From contig NZ_JAPSJL010000007.1 of assembly GCF_031178195.1 (NCBI RefSeq), forward strand, positions 62,001 through 126,000: a stretch of DNA of 64,000 nucleotides, in the 5' to 3' direction. Source of the stretch: Zhihengliuella sp. Lineage in GTDB: Bacteria; Actinomycetota; Actinomycetes; Actinomycetales; Micrococcaceae. Both the position numbers and the translations under genes were made by a program. Of the stretch, positions 34,701 to 41,774 are shown in pieces. The notes beneath the pieces are model-generated. The model saw nothing but the letters and a program-made list of their open reading frames with translations. It ran no database searches and was not told the DNA's origin. Numbering within the stretch: the first letter of the stretch is position 1; every line of letters starts with the position of its first letter.

Positions 34701-35434
34701 CGCAGGTCTCCCAGGGGCAGCACCCGGCCCCGGTCGACGAATCGGCCCTGGGCTGGCTCTCAGCCGGCCGCGCCACCCTCCCGCCGGAGCTCGGCTACTT
34801 CCTGGCCGACACGTGGCGGATGCACCCGGAACTGTGCCGGCCGGTCTCACGGCTCAGCTACGCCGGAGCGCTCGAGTCCGCCCCGGCGGCGTCGCGGCGC
34901 CGACTCGAGGGGTTCCCCGCAGGCATCGAGACCGTCCTCGTGGACCATGCCGGCTGCACCACGTCCTCGCCGGAGGAGGCGGAGGCGACGGTGGAACAGG
35001 TCCGCCGGCACCTCGGCGCGCTCTGGCACGATCCGGACCGCCGCGACGCCCGACGGACGGCGGGCCGGGACACCGAACCGCGGCCCCTGGACGAGGAGCA
35101 GATCCTCGTGGTCGCCGCCTACAACGCCCAGGTCCAGCTGCTGCGGGAGGCACTGGACGCGGCGGGGCTTCACCGGGTGCGCGTCGGCACGGTGGACAGG
35201 TTCCAGGGCCAGGAGGCCCCGGTCGTCATCCTGTCCCTGGCGGTCTCGTCCCCCGAGGAAGCGCCCCGCGGGATGGACTTCCTCCTGAACCGCAACCGGC
35301 TCAATGTCGCGGTCTCGCGCGGCATGTGGCGCGCGGTCATCATCCGGTCGCCCCGGCTGACGGACTACCTGCCCGCAAGTCCAGAGGCCATGGCCGAGCT
35401 CGGCGCGTTCCTCCGCCTCGACGAGCGGGACTGA
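31778..35434 (+). CDS. TM0106-type RecB-like nuclease fused to a UPF1/DNA2-type helicase
   Basis: 1218 residues. N-terminal half: a PD-(D/E)XK nuclease of the RecB/Cas4 type with GFADFLVREPDGRYAVWDTK as active site, and four cysteines (C23, then C228-G-R-C231-D-Y-C234) that could hold an iron-sulfur cluster as in Cas4/AddB. An RNase-H-like segment follows (VFFDFEGDPLW). C-terminal half: superfamily 1B helicase with QGPPGTGKTYVGARV (Walker A), LLVVDEAGQFSLAN (Walker B), LLGDPQQLPQVSQG, VGTVDRFQGQEAPVVI and NRLNVAVSRG. It probably unwinds and cuts nucleic acid. The pathway is unknown. Confidence 0.9.
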   Translation: MYLLQPGGDLVYSASDLVLASQCEYQALVKLDDRLGRRPAPVNAPDEMLERAARLGDAHERRVLDGLIARFGRWDPATGGGVLELPAAGETSPDVLEQRRRATEDALGSGADVVFQATFWNDGFVGFADFLVREPDGRYAVWDTKLARHAKPTALLQIAAYAEQLELLGLQPSDDAVLVLGTDRQSRHPVQELIPVLRDRRRRFLDLVGAHRAQPDPVSWEQPGLLVCGRCDYCAAAAREGDDLLLVARMTLSTRARLRAIGVRTVRELAGLTDGAARAAGLRVSTGALSRLRDQARMQCGLEPGDGGAPGDESLRFRVLEHHRLEALPAPCAGDVFFDFEGDPLWQDPADGSWGLEYLFGVVEHDAGSPVFRPFWAHTRAEERAAFLAFVDYIEERRRRWPELRIYHYAPYEKTALRHLSTRHGVAEEVVDEWLRTELFVDLFETVRESLRISASSYSIKKLEPFYMGDEHRSGDVTDAGASVVAYAAYCASRDAGDEAEAAAVLASIGDYNRYDCLSTLRLRDWLLDLGRRHPARTLALADPSGPGDTAGAGPSARAADPPAAPADEEPSPEEARLAEYLAGLPDAAAQTPQQRAVALTAAATAYHRRERKQFWWAHFDRLEGSLDDWRDTRDVIVVEHGEVETDWEKPPRKRTFQRRLRLTGRPGEGTVLGAGSNWFALYDAPVPEQLRPEPSPAPAAHQAGRRAEMRRAGHFGLTVDAMQPDADGRIALVGTERARTGAEGYTDLPLALTPGRPIDTTSIEQALAEVAHDVGAALPSLPATAGMDLLTRAEPRLRDGLALPPVQPTATGHDYTAAVTEAVRRLDGSYLAVQGPPGTGKTYVGARVIERLVEEGWKVGVVAQSHVTVDGLLARAVEAGVPADRVAKRPKPGAAADAPPWTRITDDALEDLLAEPGGCLIGGTAWTMTGRRVPRRALDLLVVDEAGQFSLANTLAVGEAARNLLLLGDPQQLPQVSQGQHPAPVDESALGWLSAGRATLPPELGYFLADTWRMHPELCRPVSRLSYAGALESAPAASRRRLEGFPAGIETVLVDHAGCTTSSPEEAEATVEQVRRHLGALWHDPDRRDARRTAGRDTEPRPLDEEQILVVAAYNAQVQLLREALDAAGLHRVRVGTVDRFQGQEAPVVILSLAVSSPEEAPRGMDFLLNRNRLNVAVSRGMWRAVIIRSPRLTDYLPASPEAMAELGAFLRLDERD

Positions 35435-35458
35435 ACCGGGCCCGTCGGCTCCCCGGAC

Positions 35459-36316
35459 TCAGTTCCCGGGGGCCGGCTGGTTCTCGGGGAAGATCTGCCC
35501 GATCGGCTCGCGCTTCTCCGCCTGGAAGACATCCTCGACCCGGCCGTAGGCCCAGTACGGGGAGAGCGACATCCGACTGCGCGCCACTCCCCGGACGTCC
35601 GTGAGGTACCGGCGGACGGCCTTGATCATCTCGCGCTCGCCGTGCACGAAGACCTGGACGTCCCCGTCCAGCCACGGCCCGGCCTGGATCGCCGCCGCCA
35701 GACGGGTCGACTCCGGCGTGAACGGGCCGCCCCGGTGCACCCAGTGGACCTCCACACCCGCAGGCACCTCCAGCGGGATCTCGTCAGCGGCGTCGGCCAC
35801 CTCCAGCCAAACGAGGCCGCGGGCGTCCGCCGGCAGCGCGGCGAGGGTGGCCGAGACCGCCGGCAGGGCGGACTCGTCGCCGCCGATGAGGTGCCAGTCG
35901 GCCTCGGAATCCGGCAGGTACAGCCCGCCGGGGCCCGCGAAGCAGACGACGTCGCCGGGCCGGGCGCGCTCGGCCCACGGCCCGGCGAGGCCCTGGTCGC
36001 CGTGGACCACGAAGTCGATCTGCAGCGTCCGTGCGTCGTGGTCGACGTCGTGGACGGTGTAGGTGCGCCGGACCGGCATCCGCTCCGGCGGCAGGGCCTT
36101 GGCCAGCTCCTCCAGGTTGTACGGAGGCGTCAGGCCGAGCTCCGGGTCGGCGAAGAGGAGCTTGACGTACTTGTCCGTGGCCTCCTTGTCCTGGAAGGCC
36201 GCGAAGCCCTCCCCGCCGAGCGTGAGCCTGACCAGGTGGCCGCCGATCCGCTCAGTGCGCAGGACCTCCAGGACCACCTGGGGCTTCGGCCCCCGTGCTG
36301 GACGGGCGTCGGACAT
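35459..36316 (-). CDS. Siderophore-interacting protein (FAD-dependent ferric-siderophore reductase)
   Basis: A 285-residue protein of the SIP/ViuB family. The N-terminal flavin-binding barrel contains R-R-T-Y-T-V-H (FAD motif RxYT), then IDFVVHGDQGLAGPWAERARPGD. The C-terminal NAD(P)H half has HLIGGDESALPAVSATL and the VFVHGEREMIKAVRRYL block. These enzymes release iron from imported ferric siderophores in the cytoplasm. A DtxR/IdeR-like box lies 52-66 bp upstream of the start, so iron repression is likely. No siderophore uptake genes are adjacent. Confidence 0.92.
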   Translation of the reverse strand: MSDARPARGPKPQVVLEVLRTERIGGHLVRLTLGGEGFAAFQDKEATDKYVKLLFADPELGLTPPYNLEELAKALPPERMPVRRTYTVHDVDHDARTLQIDFVVHGDQGLAGPWAERARPGDVVCFAGPGGLYLPDSEADWHLIGGDESALPAVSATLAALPADARGLVWLEVADAADEIPLEVPAGVEVHWVHRGGPFTPESTRLAAAIQAGPWLDGDVQVFVHGEREMIKAVRRYLTDVRGVARSRMSLSPYWAYGRVEDVFQAEKREPIGQIFPENQPAPGN

Positions 36317-36367
36317 GGGTCACTCCTTCGTCGGCGCGCCCGGTGGAACGGAACCGGGCCTCGGTTC

Positions 36368-36382
36368 TTAGGCTCTCCTAAC
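36368..36382. promoter_or_regulatory. Putative DtxR/IdeR iron box upstream of the SIP gene
   Basis: TTAGG-CTCT-CCTAA (36368-36381, followed by C) matches the half-site layout of the right part of the DtxR/IdeR consensus (TTAGG-CTAA-CCTAA), differing only in the central bases. It is 52-66 bp upstream of the SIP start, in the divergent region. Confidence 0.55.
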
Positions 36383-36417
36383 GTGGATTGAATCGCAAAC
36401 CATCGCCCGGCCGGCAG

Positions 36418-36446
36418 TTGCCCCGAGCCTGGCCGGTCGCTATAGG
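36418..36446 (+). promoter_or_regulatory. Predicted sigma-70-type promoter of the unknown gene at 36608
   Basis: TTGCCC (36418-36423) and TATAGG (36441-36446) are separated by exactly 17 nt. Transcription would start near 36453, giving an untranslated leader of about 155 nt. Confidence 0.5.
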
Positions 36447-36452
36447 ATGGTG

Positions 36453-36607
36453 GCAGCTTCATGAGATGCGGCCAACGACGGGCTCCGACCCGGCCGCGCA
36501 CCAACCCCATGCTCACAGGGCGCCCCACGGCGGTCTCACGGGTGGTTCGGATGACGAAGCGGCCCTGCGCCGACGCGTACGGGCAAGAGCAACGAAGGGA
36601 TACCCCT
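36453..36607 (+). other. Long, potentially structured 5' leader
   Basis: Between the predicted promoter and the GTG at 36608 lie about 155 nt with pairing potential: GCGGCC…GGCCGC around an inner GGG/CCC stem, GGCGC…GCGCC spanning a central part, and TTCG-gatga-CGAA. Short ATG-started readings run through it in the frame of the gene. It does not match any riboswitch consensus that I can recall. It could be a regulatory leader or simply an N-terminal coding extension. Confidence 0.3.
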
Positions 36608-37123
36608 GTGACAGTCGTCTTTGCCGAGCGCGGTGCCGCGTGCGCCGCCCCGGCTCCCGGCCACGCGCCGAGCACCGCCCAGATCCTCGCCGTCCTCGAG
36701 GGCGACCGCCGCAGCTGGCTGCCCGCTACGGTGACGCGCCTCGACCCCGGGGACGGCCGGATCACCGTCCAGCCGGCGTCGGGCGCGCCGTTCGAGGCCT
36801 ACCACCACGACCCGGCCGCCGTCGCACGTTTCCTTCCGCTCGGCCGGGGCTGCCTCTGGAACGCGGAGCAACGCACCCTGATCGGCCCGGAGATCGTCGT
36901 GGCACGCCCGGGCCGACGGCGGCTGCTGCGGCGCGAGATCGTCCGGCGGGCACTGAGCCTCGCACCCGAGCCGGTCGAGGCGTGCCCGGCCGGCGCCGGC
37001 ATCGAGGCCGGCCACCCGGGAGGAGGCCCGCCGCCGGAACCCGCCTGCTACCCGACGGCCGGGGGCCCCACGAACCCGGCGAGCGCGGACCGGTGCTCCG
37101 CGGGGAGCCGCATCAGCCGCTGA
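36608..37123 (+). CDS. Hypothetical protein, possibly nucleic-acid- or effector-binding
   Basis: A 171-residue reading from a GTG with AAGGGA 8 nt upstream. The middle part (ILAVLEGDRRSWLPATVTRL, ITVQPASGAPFEAYHHDPAAV and WNAEQRTLIGPEIVVARPG) has an ordered beta/alpha composition, while the last 50 residues are low-complexity (Gly/Pro/Ala). I recognise no family. Its final 76 nt overlap the 3' end of the thioesterase gene on the opposite strand, so the tail may be non-conserved. The same frame is open back to an ATG at 36461, but that lies in the leader. Confidence 0.5.
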   Translation: MTVVFAERGAACAAPAPGHAPSTAQILAVLEGDRRSWLPATVTRLDPGDGRITVQPASGAPFEAYHHDPAAVARFLPLGRGCLWNAEQRTLIGPEIVVARPGRRRLLRREIVRRALSLAPEPVEACPAGAGIEAGHPGGGPPPEPACYPTAGGPTNPASADRCSAGSRISR

Positions 37124-37536
37124 TCCGCCGTGGAGAAGAACGCCAGCGTGGTCAGCGCCCGCACGCAGACGTGACCGTCGGCGGGATCGCGGAACTCGTA
37201 GCTGATGTCGAAGCTGGCGGCCTTGGGATTGGAGGCCCACACGTCGACCTCCGCGGGGATGTTGCGGTACTCCAGCGGCTGCGCGTAGCGGACGCGGTGC
37301 TCCACCACGAGCACCTGGGTGCCGGCGGGGACGTTGGCGAAGAGATCCACCGCGGGCTCGACGCCGGGGCGGCCCGTCCCGCCCGGCACGCCGAAGGCCG
37401 CGATCCGGGCCTCCTCCATCATGCGGACGATGTTGACGTTGTTGATGTGCCCGTAGGCGTCCATGTCGGCCCAGCGCATGGGCACGCGGACCAGGACCCG
37501 CCGTCCGGCGGGCGGAGCGGCCGCCCCCTTACTCAC
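37048..37536 (-). CDS. Acyl-CoA thioesterase (4HBT hotdog fold)
   Basis: A 162-residue protein. R-W-A-D-M-D-A-Y-G-H-I-N-N-V at residues about 21-34 is the 4-hydroxybenzoyl-CoA thioesterase motif with catalytic Asp and the GHxNN block, and HRVRYAQPLEYRN follows in place. It hydrolyses acyl-CoA thioesters in the cytoplasm; the substrate is not known. The GTG start at 37536 lies inside the end of the App1-like gene (8-nt overlap), so translation is coupled. Confidence 0.85.
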   Translation of the reverse strand: MSKGAAAPPAGRRVLVRVPMRWADMDAYGHINNVNIVRMMEEARIAAFGVPGGTGRPGVEPAVDLFANVPAGTQVLVVEHRVRYAQPLEYRNIPAEVDVWASNPKAASFDISYEFRDPADGHVCVRALTTLAFFSTADQRLMRLPAEHRSALAGFVGPPAVG

Positions 37537-38608
37537 CGTCGGCCTCCTCGAGGAGGCCGAGGTCCTGGAGCTGCTGGGCGATCGTCGCGCCGTCGGGCCC
37601 GTAGACCCACGGGACCCCCGGCGTCGCGTGGACCGTGTGGAAGGAGCGGCCGCCGGCCAGCACGGCCTCCGATGGCGTCAGCTGGCGGATCACGATCGCC
37701 CGCACGTGCCCGGGGTGGCGGCTGGCGAACTCGGCGTAGATCTCGGGGTCGTGCTGTCCGTCGTCGCCGATGAGGAGCCACTTGATGTGCGGGAACTCCT
37801 GGGCCAGGCGACGGAGCTCGTCCACCTTGTGCTGGAGGCCGGAGCGGAACCAGCGCCCCTCGGTGGGGCCCCAGTCGGTGAGCAGCAGCGGTCCCGTCGG
37901 GTAGAGGTTCCGGGTCAGGAAGCGAGTGAGGGTGGCCGCCGCGTTCCACGCGCCAGTGGAGACGTAGAGGACCGGGGACCCGGGCCACGTGGTGACGAGC
38001 CGCTCCATCATGACGGCCATCCCGGGCGTGGCCAGGCGGGCGTGCTCGGAGAGCACGAACGAGTTCCAGGCGGCCAGCAGCGGCCGCGGCAGGGCGGTGA
38101 CGACCACGGTGTCGTCGACGTCGCAGACGATCCCGAAGTCGGAGGACGCGTCGACCACGAAGACGTCGACCGTGGACGGCTCGGATCCCTCCGCGGTGAG
38201 CACGACCTCGTGCCACCCGGGCTCGAGGTCGATCGCGAGCCGGACGTCCAGGACCCCGCCCCGGTCGGCGTCGACGTGGAAGACCCGGCCGCCCACCCGT
38301 GCCTCGACCTCCGCGTACGGGATCGGCGGGGAAATGAAGTTGCGCCAGCCGCGGATCCCGTCGGCGACCATCTTCGAGTGGCGCAGGCCGTTCGTGAAGA
38401 CCCCCGGTCTGGCGAGGACCACCCGCGCCAGCACGCGCACCCATCCGCTGGCCTCGGCGTCGTTCTCCGCGTCGGGATCGGCGGTGGCGCCGTACCCCCG
38501 GAACGGCGTCACCGTGGGCAGGTGGCCGCGCGCACGCGACGCGCGCTCGCGGTAGGCGTGCCAGGCGTCCTCGAGCTTGACCCCCGGGTGCTTTTTCGGT
38601 GCGGGCAT
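37529..38608 (-). CDS. App1-like (DUF2183) phosphatidate phosphatase-type protein
   Basis: A 359-residue protein. After a N-terminal half with GRVFHVDADRGGVLDV comes the HAD-type nucleophile motif IVCDVDDTVVVTA near residue 163, followed by LYVSTGAWNAAATLTRFL and KWLLIGDDGQHDPEIYAEFA, the conserved DUF2183 blocks. Yeast App1 is a Mg-dependent phosphatidate phosphatase; whether bacterial members act on lipids is not established. No signal peptide is seen. It overlaps the downstream thioesterase gene by 8 nt, which hints at a linked lipid or acyl metabolism role. Confidence 0.85.
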   Translation of the reverse strand: MPAPKKHPGVKLEDAWHAYRERASRARGHLPTVTPFRGYGATADPDAENDAEASGWVRVLARVVLARPGVFTNGLRHSKMVADGIRGWRNFISPPIPYAEVEARVGGRVFHVDADRGGVLDVRLAIDLEPGWHEVVLTAEGSEPSTVDVFVVDASSDFGIVCDVDDTVVVTALPRPLLAAWNSFVLSEHARLATPGMAVMMERLVTTWPGSPVLYVSTGAWNAAATLTRFLTRNLYPTGPLLLTDWGPTEGRWFRSGLQHKVDELRRLAQEFPHIKWLLIGDDGQHDPEIYAEFASRHPGHVRAIVIRQLTPSEAVLAGGRSFHTVHATPGVPWVYGPDGATIAQQLQDLGLLEEADGE

Positions 38609-38720
38609 GGGTTCAGTCTCGCACGCCGGCGGGGTTGCGCGCCGGATCCCGCGGCGGCCACCCCGCCGCCGGCGGCCCGGGCCAGCGGGCCGCCGCGCCG
38701 GACGGCGCGGGCGCAGTCGC

Positions 38721-38726
38721 TAGGCT
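38721..38726 (+). promoter_or_regulatory. -10 box of a leaderless promoter for the inositol monophosphatase gene
   Basis: TAGGCT ends 6 nt before the GTG at 38733. Confidence 0.4.
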
Positions 38727-38732
38727 GGGGGC

Positions 38733-39641
38733 GTGGACGATTCCGAACGCTCCCCCGCCCTCCTGCCCGTGTCCGACGACGAGTCGCGCCTCCTGCGCGC
38801 AGCCGCCGAGGCCGCGGCGACCGGGGTGGGCGACCTGCTCCGCGGGGCCTTCCGCTCCGCGATGACGGCCACCAGCAAGCGCAACCACCACGACCTCGTG
38901 ACGGAGTACGACCGGGCCAGCGAGGCGCGCATCGTCGAGTCGCTCTCCGCCGCCGTCCCCGACAGCCGCTTCCGCGGCGAGGAGGGCGGGACGCACGGCG
39001 CCGGGCGGGTCGAGTGGATCATCGACCCCATCGACGGCACCAGCAACTTCGCCCACGGGGTGGCGTTCTTCTGCGTCTCGATCGCCGCGGTGGTCGAGGG
39101 CGCGGTGGTCGCCGGGGTCGTCTACGACCCGGTGTCCGGCGACCTCTTCGCCGCCGACGCCGCGGGCGCGTTCCGCAACGGCGAGCGGCTGGCCCCGCGC
39201 GGGGCCGACCGGGAGAGCGCCGCGTCGGTGATGACGGACTACCCGTCCGCGGAGGCGATCGAAGTGGACGGCCACGCCGCGCTGGAGGTCTTCGCCGAGC
39301 TCGTCTCCGCGTACGCGACCGTCCGGCGCAAGGTCTCCGGCGCGCTCGAGCTGGCCCACGTGGCCGCCGGCTGGGCGGACCTCACCCTCGGCTTCGACAC
39401 GAATCCCTGGGACGTCGCCGCCGGGGCGTTCATCGTGACCCGCGCCGGCGGCACGTACGTGCCGTTCCGGTACGACGGCGACGGGTCTCCGGCCGTCGCC
39501 GGGGTCCTCGGGCGCCGCGACCACGAGGCCCCGACCTACCTGGCGTTCGCGCCCGGCGCCGCCGCGGGGACCGCGCTCGACGCCGTCGAGCGCGTCATGG
39601 GTGCCCGCCGCCGGGCCGGCTACCGCGGCAAGGACGCGTAG
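38733..39641 (+). CDS. Inositol monophosphatase-family phosphatase
   Basis: A 302-residue protein of the FIG superfamily. Metal-binding residues are E83-E84 in RGEEGG, then D98-P-I-D101-G-T-S-N-F, and the C-terminal W-D-V-A-A-G near 229. The GTG start follows a -10 box directly. It could dephosphorylate inositol phosphate, histidinol phosphate or PAP. Family alone does not decide. The preceding KRNHHDLVTEYDR fits the IMPase N-terminal motif. Confidence 0.9.
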   Translation: MDDSERSPALLPVSDDESRLLRAAAEAAATGVGDLLRGAFRSAMTATSKRNHHDLVTEYDRASEARIVESLSAAVPDSRFRGEEGGTHGAGRVEWIIDPIDGTSNFAHGVAFFCVSIAAVVEGAVVAGVVYDPVSGDLFAADAAGAFRNGERLAPRGADRESAASVMTDYPSAEAIEVDGHAALEVFAELVSAYATVRRKVSGALELAHVAAGWADLTLGFDTNPWDVAAGAFIVTRAGGTYVPFRYDGDGSPAVAGVLGRRDHEAPTYLAFAPGAAAGTALDAVERVMGARRRAGYRGKDA

Positions 39642-39651
39642 CCGGCGCCGG

Positions 39652-40392
39652 TCAGAAGTCGGTGATGTCGCATTGGGCGGTGGCCTTGGGTCCGCTCCCG
39701 AACTCCTCGGCGACCACCGCGCCCTCGGCGTCCAGGATGCGGCAGCCGACGCGGCCGCTGCCCCCGTCGCTCACCACGGTGATGCTGCCGAACATCGGAT
39801 GGGCCTGCAGCTCCTCCGAGAACGGGGCCTCCGGGCCGACGGAGACGGTCTCGATGTCCTCCAGCGTCGCCGTGTAGGTGGCCGTGGCGGGCGTCTCGGC
39901 GATGGCCTCGAAGCGGTACGCGGCCGTGTCCCCCATCGACTCGGAGAACCAGCCGAAGAGCGCGACGGCCGCGACGGTCCACAGGCTGGCGAACAGCAGG
40001 GCGAAGACACCCGTGACGAGGCCGGCGATGGAGAACCCGCGACGCGGCTGCCGGCGGGCCAGGCCGACGATGCCGAGCACGATGGCGGCCAGGCCGATGA
40101 CGAAGGCCACGAAGTGCACCACGGGGATGACGGAGGCGACCACGGCCACGATGCCGAGCACCAGCGCCGTGATCGTCAGGCCGGAGGCCCGGGGCGGCCG
40201 CGGGTACTCCGGGCTGCCGTATCCGTACCCGTACCCGTACCCGTAGGCGGAGGTCCCCGGCGGGCCGTAGCCGCTCGCATGCCCCGCCGAGGCGGGGTCC
40301 GGCTGGGCCTCGGGCTCGGTCGGCCCGGGCCGGGGCGGGCGCTCCCAGGGGTTCTCCCAGGATGGCCGCCGGCCGTCGTCGTTCTCGCTCAT
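39652..40392 (-). CDS. DUF4190-type membrane protein with a MmpS-like C-terminus
   Basis: A 246-residue protein. The first 65 residues are proline-rich with a Tyr-Gly repeat (from a repeated 6-bp unit at about 40220-40245). Two transmembrane helices follow (ASGLTITALVLGIVAVVASVI … ARRQPRRGFSIAGLVTGVFALLF), the DUF4190 pattern, and a C-terminal outer domain has paired cysteines (VGCRILDAEG … ATAQC) as in MmpS-like proteins. The start at 40392 has an AGGAGGCG ribosome binding site. Function is unknown and an envelope role is likely. Confidence 0.8.
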   Translation of the reverse strand: MSENDDGRRPSWENPWERPPRPGPTEPEAQPDPASAGHASGYGPPGTSAYGYGYGYGYGSPEYPRPPRASGLTITALVLGIVAVVASVIPVVHFVAFVIGLAAIVLGIVGLARRQPRRGFSIAGLVTGVFALLFASLWTVAAVALFGWFSESMGDTAAYRFEAIAETPATATYTATLEDIETVSVGPEAPFSEELQAHPMFGSITVVSDGGSGRVGCRILDAEGAVVAEEFGSGPKATAQCDITDF

Positions 40393-40518
40393 GTGTGCTC
40401 GCCTCCTGCGGTGCTGCTGGGTCCAGCTTAGGCGGGCACCACGGCGTGCGCCGTCGTCCCTGTGGACGATATCGGCGGGCGTGCCGCCGCCGGGAGGAAC
40501 CGCCCGGGCGGCCCGCTC

Positions 40519-40524
40519 TATACT
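40519..40524 (+). promoter_or_regulatory. -10 box of a leaderless promoter for the VIT-family gene
   Basis: TATACT, close to consensus, ends 8 nt before the ATG at 40533. Confidence 0.45.
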
Positions 40525-40532
40525 GTCCGGTG

Positions 40533-41642
40533 ATGACTCCGCACCCCGACGCCGACGCGTCCCCCACGCCCGCACAGCTGCGCCGCTGGCGGCGCTATCT
40601 GGCCGACGAGCGGGCCGAGCGGGCCGTCTACGAGACCCTCGCCCAGAAGCGCACCGGCGAGGAGCGGATGATCCTGCTGGGGCTGGCCGAGGCCGAGCAG
40701 CGGCACGAGCAGCACTGGATCGAGCTCCTCGGCGAGGAGGCCGCCCGGAACACGCCGCCGTCGCCGCGCCGGGCGCTGCTGCGCTTCTTCGCCCAGCACT
40801 TCGGGTCGGTCTTCGTGCTCGCGCTGGCCCAGCGCGCCGAGGGCAGCTCCCCCTACACCGCCGACACGGACGCCTCGCGGCAGATGGCGGCCGACGAGAT
40901 GGTGCACGAGGAGGTGGTCCGCGCACTCGCGACCGCCGGCCGGCGCCGCCTCTCCGGCAATTTCCGGGCGGCGGTCTTCGGCGCGAACGACGGCCTGGTC
41001 TCCAACCTGGCCCTGGTCATGGGCATCGGGGCGACCGGCGTGGGCAGCGGGCTCGTCCTGGTCTCCGGGATCGCGGGGCTGCTCGCGGGCGCGCTCTCGA
41101 TGGCGGCCGGCGAGTACGTCTCCGTCCGTTCCCAGCGCGAGCTGGTGACGGCCTCGCAGCCCACCCAGGTGACGCTCTCCGCCGCGCCGCACCTGGACCT
41201 GGACCACAACGAGCTGGTCCTGGTCTACAAGGCCCGCGGCATGACGCAGGAGGCCGCCGAGCACCGCGCGGCCGAGCGCATGGGGTACTTCGCCTGCGAC
41301 TGCGACCCGTCCCGCTCCTTCAGGCCCGAGGCCGAGCGCCCCGCCGAGGACGACGACGACACGATGGGCTCCGCGCTCGGCGCGTCCGCCTCGAGCTTCT
41401 GCTTCTTCGCCTCCGGCGCGCTCGTGCCGATCCTGCCGTACCTGTTCGGCATGACCGGGGTCCCGGCGCTGGTCGTCGCCGTGGTGCTCGTGGGCATCGC
41501 GCTGCTGTGCACGGGCGCCGTCGTCGGCCTCCTCTCCGGTGCCCCGCCCCTGCGGCGGGCCCTGCGCCAGCTGGCCATCGGGTGGGGCGCGGCGGCCGTG
41601 ACCTATGTGCTCGGCCTGCTCTTCGGCACCACGGTCGTCTAG
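40533..41642 (+). CDS. Ferritin-like domain fused to a VIT1/CCC1-type iron or manganese transporter
   Basis: 369 residues. The N-terminal 125 residues are helical with E-x-x-H-type metal motifs (LAEAEQRHEQHWIELL, ADEMVHEEVV), as in rubrerythrin-like domains. The C-terminal membrane part begins FRAAVFGANDGLVSNLALVMG and has GALSMAAGEYVSVRSQREL, both diagnostic of VIT1/CCC1 (DUF125) transporters. Such fusions export Fe(II) or Mn(II) from the cytosol. The promoter suggests leaderless transcription. Nothing visible shows metal control of this gene. Confidence 0.9.
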   Translation: MTPHPDADASPTPAQLRRWRRYLADERAERAVYETLAQKRTGEERMILLGLAEAEQRHEQHWIELLGEEAARNTPPSPRRALLRFFAQHFGSVFVLALAQRAEGSSPYTADTDASRQMAADEMVHEEVVRALATAGRRRLSGNFRAAVFGANDGLVSNLALVMGIGATGVGSGLVLVSGIAGLLAGALSMAAGEYVSVRSQRELVTASQPTQVTLSAAPHLDLDHNELVLVYKARGMTQEAAEHRAAERMGYFACDCDPSRSFRPEAERPAEDDDDTMGSALGASASSFCFFASGALVPILPYLFGMTGVPALVVAVVLVGIALLCTGAVVGLLSGAPPLRRALRQLAIGWGAAAVTYVLGLLFGTTVV

Positions 41643-41684
41643 GCCGGCCCGCCGTCCAGGACCGCGGCCACCGCGGCCCGATCG

Positions 41685-41717
41685 GGTCGGCGCCGTCGGG
41701 CCTCGTCGGCGCCGACC
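41685..41717 (+). terminator. Stem-loop after the VIT-family gene
   Basis: A perfect 11-bp inverted repeat (ggtcggcgccg at 41685-41695, complement at 41707-41717) with an 11-nt loop lies 43 nt beyond the stop codon and 58 bp ahead of the helicase gene. Confidence 0.6.
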
Positions 41718-41774
41718 GCACCGCCCCGCGGGGCACTCGTCGATTAGCCGCCTGCCGCGGAGTCGTGAAACTAT

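Noticed and set aside
36453-36607. Leader as a known riboswitch (c-di-AMP, SAM, cobalamin or guanidine class)
   Set aside because: I could not match the conserved core bases of any of these classes by eye, so no class name was given.
40219-40246. Repeated 6-bp unit giving a Tyr-Gly run, considered as a phase-variable repeat
   Set aside because: The unit is a multiple of three and keeps the frame, so it cannot switch the gene off by slippage. It is ordinary low-complexity sequence.
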